Assembly (NCBI GenBank): GCA_038136035.1
Contig: JAYPYV010000005.1
Coordinates: forward strand, 34,398 to 98,397
Source: UBA9926 sp023261215
Lineage (GTDB): Bacteria > Pseudomonadota > Gammaproteobacteria > Pseudomonadales > Azotimanducaceae
Length of the DNA stretch: 64,000 bases
Reading direction: 5' to 3'
The notes under the pieces were generated by a model. The model was not told the DNA's origin. It made no database searches and worked only from the letters and a program-made list of their open reading frames with translations. This document shows, one piece after another, positions 18,508 to 25,846 of the stretch. Both the position numbers and the translations under genes were made by a program. Every line of letters starts with the position of its first letter. Position 1 is the stretch's first letter.

Positions 18508-19668
18508 TTAGGCCGTTAATTTGGCGGCGTGACTAGAAAGCGCGATTCCGCGTTTTGCTTGCCGTACTGCGTGGCGATCATGGCCGTTGGTGAGGTACAC
18601 GAAACTCAGCTCAGATTGTGGATCTACCCAAGCAATTTGTCCTCCAGCGCCATTATGGCCGAAACTGTCTTCGCTGAGACCATAGCCAAAGCCTCTGAGT
18701 TGAGCGCCTTCGCCGCCCGCGATCACAATCCCTAAACCGCGGAGTATGGGGTGACCTTGAACTGGGTCCAGCAGGCCGTGCGTTCGGACTTTACGCGCCT
18801 CAATGATCGTTTGTTCTTGCCAGGGCATATTCAACCAGCGATCCCCGCCTGGACCATAACCAATCAATGATTGATACCAAAGCGCCAGCGTTGCCGCGCT
18901 CATAAATCCACCGCCACCGGGTATAGGAACAACCCGGATTTCCGGTTTATTGAAATTCGTCAGCGCTTCTTCAGTGACTTCGGTAACTGGCGGTTCGGGC
19001 AAGCCAAGCGCAGCATAGTCTTCCTTCGTCATGGCTTGACCACGATGTTCAACGTCGGCGACGCGATGGAGGTGATCGACAGGGCAGCCAACAAAGAGTT
19101 CGGGTAGCTGAAGCGGTTCTGCCAGCTGGGTGCGGACGAGATCGGCGAAGCCTTGCCCGGTCAGTCGCTCTAGGATCTCGGCAAGAACATACATTGAGGA
19201 ACTGGGGTGATAGGTAAACATCGACCCCGGGGCCCAATCGAGTCGCCACTGAGCAAAGCGTGCATTGCGTCGATCAGGATCCCAGTAGTCCGTCGGACGA
19301 AAGGGTGCGTTTGGGAATCCCGCTGTGTGCGTTAAAAGATGGGCAATGGTCACGCGCTCTTTATCGTGAGTGCCGAACTGAGGGATGTACTGAACAACGG
19401 GATCGTCCAGTCCAATCTCGCCGGCTTCAAGAGCCATCCAAATGAGTGAGGAGGTGATGGCTTTAGTGCAAGAAAAGATGGGAAACAGTGTCTCTGATGT
19501 CGATTCGCCGATAGATTCAAACGCCACCAGTTTTCCCGATCGGGCAATGGCGAATTGGGCAGCAGGCAAGAGACCTTCGTCAATTTCTTGGTGCACGCGT
19601 GCGCGTAAAGCCTCAAGTGCGGCGAGACTGATGTTGGCTTCACTCGGTGTGACCTGTCCGTAACTCAC
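18508..19668 (-). CDS. serine hydrolase, beta-lactamase/EstB family
   Basis: A class C beta-lactamase-fold serine hydrolase of about 386 residues. The SxxK motif is SCTK (Ser at residue 66 from this start), followed by LLTHTAGF, typical of family VIII esterases. A Tyr lies in the FTYHPSSSMY block where a YxN is usual. C-terminal GHNGAGGQIAWVDP is the KTG-like region. No signal peptide is seen, so it is likely a cytosolic esterase and not a resistance enzyme. The start is uncertain: ATGs exist at 19704 and 19674, but a GTG at 19668 has GGGGAG at ideal spacing. Confidence 0.85.
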   Translation of the reverse strand: MSYGQVTPSEANISLAALEALRARVHQEIDEGLLPAAQFAIARSGKLVAFESIGESTSETLFPIFSCTKAITSSLIWMALEAGEIGLDDPVVQYIPQFGTHDKERVTIAHLLTHTAGFPNAPFRPTDYWDPDRRNARFAQWRLDWAPGSMFTYHPSSSMYVLAEILERLTGQGFADLVRTQLAEPLQLPELFVGCPVDHLHRVADVEHRGQAMTKEDYAALGLPEPPVTEVTEEALTNFNKPEIRVVPIPGGGGFMSAATLALWYQSLIGYGPGGDRWLNMPWQEQTIIEARKVRTHGLLDPVQGHPILRGLGIVIAGGEGAQLRGFGYGLSEDSFGHNGAGGQIAWVDPQSELSFVYLTNGHDRHAVRQAKRGIALSSHAAKLTA

Positions 19669-19778
19669 GGGCATCTCCCCAATCGGATGTGTTGGCTCGA
19701 GCATGCCACGGTTTGGATCGCGTGCACAGCGATGACCTACAACACCAGTGAAAGTGTCTTACACCAAGCACATCGATT

Positions 19779-19841
19779 GACTGCAGTCGAAATCGTACTC
19801 GAGAGGCACACTGCACGCGCACCGAATGAGCCCTATAGGGC
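19779..19841 (+). promoter_or_regulatory. two palindromes upstream of the GG-leader peptide gene
   Basis: GACTGCAGTC (19779-19788) and GCCCTATAGGGC (19830-19841) are both perfect palindromes in the 206-bp gap before the peptide gene at 19911. A TTGACT overlaps the first but has no good -10 partner. They may be regulator sites for the peptide/rhomboid unit or the divergent hydrolase. Confidence 0.3.
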
Positions 19842-19910
19842 CAACCGGTGATCCACTGCAGGCGCGAAGCCGGCGACTCAATCGGAGCCAGAAATTCAAT
19901 GGAGGTGTCT

Positions 19911-20078
19911 ATGGAACAGTTGTCACAGGCGCAAATGAAGCAAGTTGAAGGGGGAATGGAGTTGGTCGACGCGGCCGCGATGATTACATCCTTATCTTTG
20001 TACTCACCTATCACGATGGCCTTTGGCTTACCTATTGCGGGTGCGTTGATCACGCTCGACGTGTTGAGTGACGGTTGA
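19911..20078 (+). CDS. double-glycine-leader peptide, bacteriocin/microcin-like
   Basis: A 55-residue peptide starting at the ATG at 19911 behind a strong RBS (GGAGGT, 19901-19906). Residues 1-15, MEQLSQAQMKQVEGG, match the double-glycine leader pattern of class II bacteriocins and microcins (LS..Q...V.GG). The 40-residue core has no Cys, Lys, Arg or His, four acidic residues (E17, D20, D50, D54) and a hydrophobic stretch 21-49 broken by P33, G39, P41 and G44. Longer in-frame starts reach 19848 but add nothing leader-like. A rhomboid protease gene starts 15 nt downstream. No C39-type transporter is in the window. An antimicrobial or signalling peptide is possible; its function is not known. 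Confidence 0.7.
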   Translation: MEQLSQAQMKQVEGGMELVDAAAMITSLSLYSPITMAFGLPIAGALITLDVLSDG

Positions 20079-20093
20079 TTTCACACCTGAGCG

Positions 20094-20882
20094 ATGGTGA
20101 ACGCCTCGAGCCGCGTGATGCGGGGCCTTCTCTGGGTTTACGGCTTGGCGGGGTTCACCTTGTTTGGTTATCTCGAGCAATGGCAAGCGGTGGGTGTCTG
20201 GTTAATCCTGATGATCTTCGCTCGGAGCGGGCTGGTCATACGAGATCGTATCGAAGGCTGTGCCCTCGCACGCCAGCGTTGGTTCGATTACTTCGAGCAT
20301 TCGAAAGCCAAGGCACTGAAACTTGGCCTGATCGTCTCCACGCTGTTCATTGGCTCAGCTTGCGTTCAGGCTTTGACGATAGGCTTTCATCGAGTCGAGG
20401 TGGCTAATTGGTACGATGAACCGATGGCGAACCAGCTTGCACAGTGGCTGGTTTCGCCTTTTGTTCATAGCGACTGGCAGCACTGGGGAAGCAACTGGGT
20501 GATGGCGATCGCGATCGTAACATCCCTTTCGATTGAACGGCCCACCAAATTGCTTGGTATTTGGTTGGCGTCTGCGCTGATCGTTGCTGCGTCGTCACTC
20601 ATGTCGCTGCTGGATCCACAGGGTTCTGAATTTGTTGTGGTAGGGGCGTCTGCTGGATTAGCGGGATTGATGGGGGCAGGGTGGTGTTTCAGTCAAAATC
20701 GACGGGTTTCGTATCCACCCTATTTCTCAAGGATCTTTTTGGCGCAATTTTGCTTGGCTTTCGGCTTGCTCAGTAGCCTTCACTCAATGAAGTCTGTGGT
20801 CGTGCACGGGGTGGGCTTTGGCTTGGGGGTCGGGCTTGCACAATTGCGCAAGCCCAAACCGACTAATTGCCAAACTCGCTAA
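20094..20882 (+). CDS. rhomboid family intramembrane serine protease
   Basis: A 262-residue membrane protein with about six or seven hydrophobic helices. The rhomboid catalytic residues are all present: HxxxN (H130-W-G-S-N134) in the second core helix, GASAG with Ser186, and VVHGVGFGLG with His238. Rhomboids cut substrates within the membrane at helix-breaking, small-residue sites. The gene begins 15 nt after the double-glycine peptide gene, and that peptide has such a hydrophobic, Gly/Pro-broken segment, so it may be the substrate, or the rhomboid may give self-protection. Both roles are inference. The 3' end overlaps convergent pntB by 20 bp. Confidence 0.85.
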   Translation: MVNASSRVMRGLLWVYGLAGFTLFGYLEQWQAVGVWLILMIFARSGLVIRDRIEGCALARQRWFDYFEHSKAKALKLGLIVSTLFIGSACVQALTIGFHRVEVANWYDEPMANQLAQWLVSPFVHSDWQHWGSNWVMAIAIVTSLSIERPTKLLGIWLASALIVAASSLMSLLDPQGSEFVVVGASAGLAGLMGAGWCFSQNRRVSYPPYFSRIFLAQFCLAFGLLSSLHSMKSVVVHGVGFGLGVGLAQLRKPKPTNCQTR

Positions 20883-22233
20883 TCACGCCCGAAATGCTCT
20901 CTTTGGCATCACCAAAGAGCATTCGAGTGTTCTCGCCAAAGAACAGGGGGTTGTCCACGCCTGAGAACCCTGAGGCCATGGAACGCTTGAGTACGAACAC
21001 CGTTCGAGCCTGGTCGACGTTGATGATCGGCATCCCATAAATCGGACTATCGCTGTCTTCTCTGGCTGAGGGATTCACCACGTCGTTCGCTCCAATCACG
21101 ATCGCAACATCGACGTTCTCGATTCGCGGGTTGATATCGTCCATTTCAACCAGTTGCTCGTAGGGCACGTCCGCCTCAGCAAGCAGAACGTTCATATGGC
21201 CCGGCATACGGCCAGCCACAGGGTGAATGGCGTAGGACACTTCGCAGCCATTTTTCTCCAAAATTTGACCCAGTTCCTTCACTACATGTTGCGCTTGCGC
21301 GACGGCCATGCCGTAGCCAGGTACGAAGCAAACATTGCTTGCAGCTTCGAGAATGTAATAGGCATCTTCAACGGAGATCGGCTTCACTTCTCCCTCGACG
21401 GCTTTTGCTACCTTGTGAGAGCCAAAGCCACTAAAGAGTACGTTCGCGAGAGAGCGGTTCATGGCTTTACACATGATATTTGTGAGAATGATGCCCGAGG
21501 CGCCAACCAGCGAGCCGGCCACAATCAGGACATTGTTGTTCACCGCAAAACCGGCAGCACAGGCAGCCAAGCCTGAGTAACTGTTTAGAAGGGAAATGAC
21601 CACCGGCATATCTGCGCCACCGATCGGAATGACCGCCATCACCCCAAGCACCAACGCTAAAACGATGAGTGCGTAGAGGTACTGGGAATCGGGCGTTGGA
21701 TTCATCGCAAACAACACAGCACTCACAACAATGCCAGCCAGGAGCAGTCCGTTGAAGATGCGCTGGCCAGCGAACGTCCAGGGCGCACTGTTAATTCGTT
21801 CGCTTAACTTGCCGTAGGCGATCAAGCTTCCCGTCAGAGTGACGCCGCCAATCAAAATAGCCAGCGCAACGGTTGAGGCGGTGAACGTCGGAATGGCTTC
21901 GCTGCCAACATAGAGCGTCGCCCAGCCCACCAGGAGACTTGAGGCGCCACCTGACCCGTTAAAGAGGGCGACCATCTCCGGCATGCTGGTCATGGCGACG
22001 AGGCGAGCGGCCAACGCGCCAATGATGCTGCCCAGCACAATGCCGCCCACGATGACTTCAAAGCTTACGATCTGTTGATCGGTCAACGCGGCGACCACGG
22101 CGATGAGCATGCCAAGCGACGAAAAGAGATTGCCGCGTCGTGCGGTGGCAGGGGATCCCAGCATCTTCAAACCAAAGATGAAGAGGGCTGAGGCTAGGAT
22201 GTAAGCTAAATTGGCTATTAACTCAATGGACAT
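20863..22233 (-). CDS. pntB: NAD(P) transhydrogenase subunit beta
   Basis: A 456-residue membrane beta subunit of proton-translocating transhydrogenase, which makes NADPH from NADH and NADP+ using the proton gradient. The N-terminal half is a series of membrane helices. The C-terminal half is the NADP-binding domain III, with VPGYGMAVAQAQH, GRMPGHMNVLLAEADVPY and VIGANDVVNPSA, all diagnostic. It is the last gene of pntAa-pntAb-pntB, 6 bp after pntAb. Confidence 0.96.
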   Translation of the reverse strand: MSIELIANLAYILASALFIFGLKMLGSPATARRGNLFSSLGMLIAVVAALTDQQIVSFEVIVGGIVLGSIIGALAARLVAMTSMPEMVALFNGSGGASSLLVGWATLYVGSEAIPTFTASTVALAILIGGVTLTGSLIAYGKLSERINSAPWTFAGQRIFNGLLLAGIVVSAVLFAMNPTPDSQYLYALIVLALVLGVMAVIPIGGADMPVVISLLNSYSGLAACAAGFAVNNNVLIVAGSLVGASGIILTNIMCKAMNRSLANVLFSGFGSHKVAKAVEGEVKPISVEDAYYILEAASNVCFVPGYGMAVAQAQHVVKELGQILEKNGCEVSYAIHPVAGRMPGHMNVLLAEADVPYEQLVEMDDINPRIENVDVAIVIGANDVVNPSAREDSDSPIYGMPIINVDQARTVFVLKRSMASGFSGVDNPLFFGENTRMLFGDAKESISGVISEFGN

Positions 22234-22239
22234 GATGAC

Positions 22240-22521
22240 TTAACCCCTTTTGCTCTTAAACATACCCAACATGCGGTCGGTCACGAGGTATCCGCCTACC
22301 ACGTTGATCGTAGCGAACGTTACGGCAGCGCCACCAAGCCATGACGCCATCTCTGGCGAACTCGCCCCAGCAGCCAGAAAGGCTCCGGCAAGCGTAATCC
22401 CAGAAATCGCATTGGCACCGGACATCAGCGGTGTGTGGAGCGTCGCAGGAACCTTCGAGATGAGCTCAAAACCAAGAAAGATGGATAAAACCAGAATGAA
22501 AGTGAGATAGACGAGTTCCAT
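22240..22521 (-). CDS. pntAb: NAD(P) transhydrogenase subunit alpha, part 2
   Basis: A 93-residue membrane protein equal to the C-terminal transmembrane part of PntA in species with a split alpha subunit. It has three hydrophobic helices and the conserved VPATLHTPLMSGANAISGI. The ATG at 22521 gives the expected N-terminus MELVYLTFILVLS; an in-frame extension to 22578 is not needed. It lies 4 bp after pntAa and 6 bp before pntB. Confidence 0.94.
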   Translation of the reverse strand: MELVYLTFILVLSIFLGFELISKVPATLHTPLMSGANAISGITLAGAFLAAGASSPEMASWLGGAAVTFATINVVGGYLVTDRMLGMFKSKRG

Positions 22522-22525
22522 GTTG

Positions 22526-23665
22526 TTAACCCTCCGCGCGTCGAGCAATGATGGCGTCATTAATGAGTGATCCACCATGGGTGATCACACAGCCCTTTAG
22601 AATGTCGTCTTCCAAATCAATATTGAATTGTTTGGCCTCTGCGTCCCAATACTCGGTGACAAGATTCACGAGGTTGGCCGCATACATTTGTGAGGCATCT
22701 TTCGCCACCTCTGCGGGCAAGTTCGACACGCCAATGATCGAAACCCCGTTAATATCGACGACCTGATCGGGTGCGGAGCCTTCAACATTACCGCCTGAGT
22801 CCACCGCCATATCGACGATAACGCCGCCGGGTTTCATCGCAGCCACCATATCGGCCGTGACAATTCGCGGTGCGGCGCGACCAAAGACTTGTGCGGTGGT
22901 AATCACGATATCGGATTGACTGATAGCCTCGCGCATTCCGAGTCGCTGACGCTCGAGTTGCTCATCGGTGAGCTGGACGGCGTAACCATCTTTTGTCTGA
23001 CCCGTCTCGCCCAGGTCAATCTCAAGGAACTTTGCGCCGAGCGATCGAACCTGTTCAGCGACCACCGGTCGAGTGTCGAACGCTTCAACTTTCGCGCCCA
23101 GTCGTTTTGCCGTCGCAATGGCTTGGAGTCCGGCGACGCCGGCGCCAATCACAAAAACTTTGGCCGGGCTGAGCGTGCCTGCGGGGGTCATCATCATTGG
23201 CAAGATACGATCCAATTTATTGGCCGCCAACAACACCATCACATAGCCGGCTAAGTTAGCTTGCGAGCTCAGTGCGTCCATTTTTTGTGCGCGCGTCGTT
23301 CTCGGAATCATCTCCATACTGATGCTCGTGACGCCCTTCGCAGCGAGCTGATCGACCAGCGGCCCTTCGTTGTAAGGATCAAGATAGCTCACATGGACCG
23401 CGCCTGACTTTAATAAGTCGACGTCTTGGCCACCTGGTTTACGTACGCGAAGGACAAGGTCGGCGCCACTGATCAAAGCAGATCGATCGGCTACGATCGA
23501 AGCGCCAGCCTCCTCGTAGTTTGCATCAGAATAGCCGGCTCGAAGGCCTGCATTCGTTTCAATTTGAACCGTCAAGCCGGCCTTCACCAGCTTTTTGACG
23601 GCATCGGGAATCAGCGCGACGCGGCGCTCACTCTCGAGTTGTTCTGCCGGAACTGCAAGTAGCAT
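22526..23665 (-). CDS. pntAa: NAD(P) transhydrogenase subunit alpha, part 1
   Basis: A 379-residue soluble NAD(H)-binding domain I of transhydrogenase. It opens MLLAVPAEQLESERRVALIP, and contains the alanine-dehydrogenase-like Rossmann motif VIGAGVAGLQAIATAKRLGA and the mobile-loop region MKPGGVIVDMAVDSGGN. The ATG at 23665 is preferred because GAGG lies 8 nt upstream; a GTG at 23680 would add five residues. It is first in the pntAa-Ab-B operon; TACAAT on the minus strand (23731-23736) is a weak -10 candidate. Confidence 0.95.
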   Translation of the reverse strand: MLLAVPAEQLESERRVALIPDAVKKLVKAGLTVQIETNAGLRAGYSDANYEEAGASIVADRSALISGADLVLRVRKPGGQDVDLLKSGAVHVSYLDPYNEGPLVDQLAAKGVTSISMEMIPRTTRAQKMDALSSQANLAGYVMVLLAANKLDRILPMMMTPAGTLSPAKVFVIGAGVAGLQAIATAKRLGAKVEAFDTRPVVAEQVRSLGAKFLEIDLGETGQTKDGYAVQLTDEQLERQRLGMREAISQSDIVITTAQVFGRAAPRIVTADMVAAMKPGGVIVDMAVDSGGNVEGSAPDQVVDINGVSIIGVSNLPAEVAKDASQMYAANLVNLVTEYWDAEAKQFNIDLEDDILKGCVITHGGSLINDAIIARRAEG

Positions 23666-23926
23666 AGGGTTGTCCCTCACGTGGTCGATAGGGTGAACAA
23701 GTTGTGAAGCCTATTCTTGGGCTTCAGGTCATTGTACGAGGATCCGAGACGCTTTGATCCATCGATCTCAGTCACTGCCGGGAATCATACTTGAATGGAC
23801 GTGAGTTTGCTCTGATCGACGTGATCCAGATGGTTGTTTAGCGATTTTGAGGTTGACGTAAAGGAGAGGGCGAGGTTGCGCCTCGAGGCGTCTTAGCCCA
23901 GAGCGATGATTACGATTGCCGGGGCC

Positions 23927-24012
23927 GAGTTTAGCGCCGGCTGCTTAAGATGTTGCTGCGTCACTCGATGATTTACGCTTTAAAACGAGGGTTCGAAATC
24001 CGCGCTAAACTC
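23927..24012. repeat. 11-bp inverted repeat around 64 bp, REPIN/MITE-like
   Basis: GAGTTTAGCGC (23927-23937) and its exact complement GCGCTAAACTC (24002-24012) enclose 64 bp. Two short palindromic arms at this spacing resemble REPINs or small MITEs. A hairpin with the same GTTTAGC core lies just before the RAYT transposase gene (29687-29711), the class of enzyme that mobilises REPs. The match is short and could be chance. Confidence 0.4.
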
Positions 24013-24210
24013 ACCCTTGCTCGAAAGTTGAAATGATCAGAGGTCGTTTGCTTCGCAAGAAAGCGGGTGCTTCGATGCCCTGACGCAGTGCCTGTCAGTC
24101 AGCAGACAGGGTTGATCGCGAAGTACGGTGCTTGAGAAGCGGCGTAAACTATTGAAGAGAGTCCCGAGGGAGAGACATCCGGATTTGGCAATCCTCTTTG
24201 GTCTGCTGGG

Positions 24211-24270
24211 CCAAAGGCGAAAGGCAGAGGGCAAAGCGTAAAGACTCAGGGCAAAGCGCAAAAACTAAGG
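24211..24270. repeat. degenerate purine-rich heptamer repeats
   Basis: Successive 7-nt units CAAAGGC, GAAAGGC, AGAGGGC, AAAGCGT, AAAGACT and so on run up to just before the carboxyltransferase start; AGGGCAAAGCG occurs twice. Heptameric repeats of this sort are known in cyanobacteria and scattered elsewhere. The element sits in the 5' region and may affect expression. Confidence 0.5.
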
Positions 24271-24286
24271 TTAGGAAAGCGATACC

Positions 24287-25846
24287 ATGACGAGTTGGCA
24301 AGAAGAGATCGATGAAATTCGTCATCGAAAAGCATTGAGCCTTCAGCAGGGCGGTGAGGATGGCGTAGCGAAGCAACACGCCAAAGGTCGAATGACGATC
24401 AGGGAACGCATCGACCAAATGGTTGACGCGAGCAGTTTTGTTGAGCACGGGCCAGGTGCTGGCTTTGCCGAAAAGAATGCCAAAGGCGAGATTGAATCGT
24501 TTACGCCTGCGAACTATGTGGTGGGTTTTGGTGAAGTAGGTGGGCGTCGAGTGGTCGTGGGCGGCGAAGATTTTACCCTGAAGGGGGGCTCTCCCAATGC
24601 CGCAGGTCTCCGTAAAAGCGTGTACGCAGAGGAGCTCGCCGTCCACTTCAAAGTCCCATTGATTCGGTTTCTTGAAGGCGGAGGGGGTAGCGTTGCAGGT
24701 AGCGGGGGCAGCGGTCCAAAGACCGTTGGTTCGCCCGTTTTCGCCGAGCCGCGATTTAAAATCATCGCAGATGCTTTGGGTGTCGTACCCGTTGTATCGG
24801 CGGCCGTCGGACCGGTTGCTGGATTTCCCGCTGGGCGATTAGCTGCCTCCCACTTTTCCGTGATGGTGAAGTCAGTGTCTCAGGTGATGGTGGCAGGGCC
24901 CGCTGTGGTCGCTCGGGCTCTGGGCAAGCAGTTGGATAAAGAAGCGCTCGGCGGATGGAAGACCCACGAATCAAGTGGCGTGGTGGATCTTGTTGTGGAA
25001 TCGGAAGCCGAGGCGTTCGCAGCGATGCAGCGGTTTTTGGCTTATTTGCCCCAGAATGTCGATCATCGGCCTGAGCGCAGTTCCTGCAGTGATCCCCATG
25101 ATCGTGCCGATGCGGCGCTCTGTGACATTGTGCCCAGGGATACAAGAAAACCCTTCAAGATGCGTGAAGTGATTCGGCGAGTGGTCGACGAAGGGTCGTT
25201 CATGGAGATCTCGGAGAAATTTGGTCGAGGTCAAATTATTGGCCTGGCTCGGCTGAGTGGTTTGCCGGTCGGCATTATTGCCAATGACTGCAAGTATTAC
25301 GCCGGCGCGATGACGGCACAGGGGTCGCAAAAAGTCCGTCGAATGATCGAACTCTGCGAAACCTTTCATCTACCCATTGTCAATTTTTTGGATGAGCCAG
25401 GCTTTATGGTCGGTCCTGAAGCAGAGCGTCTCGGGACGATTCGGTACGGGATGAGTGCCGTGGCAGCGGCTTCACAGTCGAGACTGCCCTGGGCAACCGT
25501 AGGGGTCCACAAGGCCTTTGGCGTGGCATCGGCGGCACACTTTGCACCTTTTACTTACAAGCTCGCTTGGCCTTCTTACGAAACGGGCGCTTTACCCGTC
25601 GAGGGTGGTGTGGCCGTCGCGTTCCAGCGCCAACTCGCGGAAAGCGAAAACCCAGACCAATTGAGGGCAACGCTCGAGGCTGAATTGGCTTCAGCCCGAT
25701 CGCCGATGGGCATGATGGAGAGTTTCGCGCTCCATGAATTGATAGACCCAAGCGAGACTCGGCACCGGTTATGTCAATGGTCGCATTGGATTGAACCGCT
25801 GCTGGACGATCTCAAAGGGCCCGCCCGTTGGGGGTACCGGCCCTGA
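24287..25846 (+). CDS. acyl-CoA carboxylase carboxyltransferase (beta) subunit
   Basis: A 519-residue carboxyltransferase of the propionyl-/methylcrotonyl-CoA carboxylase beta family. It would move CO2 from carboxybiotin to an acyl-CoA. The two crotonase-like halves are visible: the first around GGEDFTLKGGSPN and EGGGGSVAGSGG, the second around GVHKAFGVASAAHFAPF. A biotin carboxylase/BCCP alpha subunit would be expected beside it but is absent from the window; it may be encoded elsewhere. The stop overlaps the start of the DsbD-like gene (TGATG, 25844-25848), an unusual partner. Confidence 0.88.
   Translation: MTSWQEEIDEIRHRKALSLQQGGEDGVAKQHAKGRMTIRERIDQMVDASSFVEHGPGAGFAEKNAKGEIESFTPANYVVGFGEVGGRRVVVGGEDFTLKGGSPNAAGLRKSVYAEELAVHFKVPLIRFLEGGGGSVAGSGGSGPKTVGSPVFAEPRFKIIADALGVVPVVSAAVGPVAGFPAGRLAASHFSVMVKSVSQVMVAGPAVVARALGKQLDKEALGGWKTHESSGVVDLVVESEAEAFAAMQRFLAYLPQNVDHRPERSSCSDPHDRADAALCDIVPRDTRKPFKMREVIRRVVDEGSFMEISEKFGRGQIIGLARLSGLPVGIIANDCKYYAGAMTAQGSQKVRRMIELCETFHLPIVNFLDEPGFMVGPEAERLGTIRYGMSAVAAASQSRLPWATVGVHKAFGVASAAHFAPFTYKLAWPSYETGALPVEGGVAVAFQRQLAESENPDQLRATLEAELASARSPMGMMESFALHELIDPSETRHRLCQWSHWIEPLLDDLKGPARWGYRP

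Larger units (their letters stand above)
23666..24286. other. intergenic region, 621 bp, with repeats
   Basis: The longest gene-free stretch in the window, between divergent pntAa and the carboxyltransferase gene. It contains the 11-bp inverted repeat at 23927-24012, a CCTGTC/GACAGG stem-loop (24091-24110), a GAAGCC/GGCTTC stem-loop (23706-23725) and a degenerate heptamer repeat (24211-24270). No convincing ORF or tRNA. It may hold a mobile repeat or an unrecognised small RNA. Confidence 0.5.

Noticed and set aside
19640..20053. 137-codon open frame antisense to the peptide gene
   Set aside because: No ribosome site or family pattern, and its sense is explained as the shadow of the serine hydrolase start and the peptide gene.
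23990..24001. GGTTCGAAATCC, resembling a tRNA T-arm
   Set aside because: One extra base, no matching acceptor stem, D-arm or anticodon arm, and no CCA end around it.
24149..24646. 165-codon minus-strand frame before the carboxyltransferase
   Set aside because: Largely antisense to the real gene and reads through the heptamer repeat; no family pattern.
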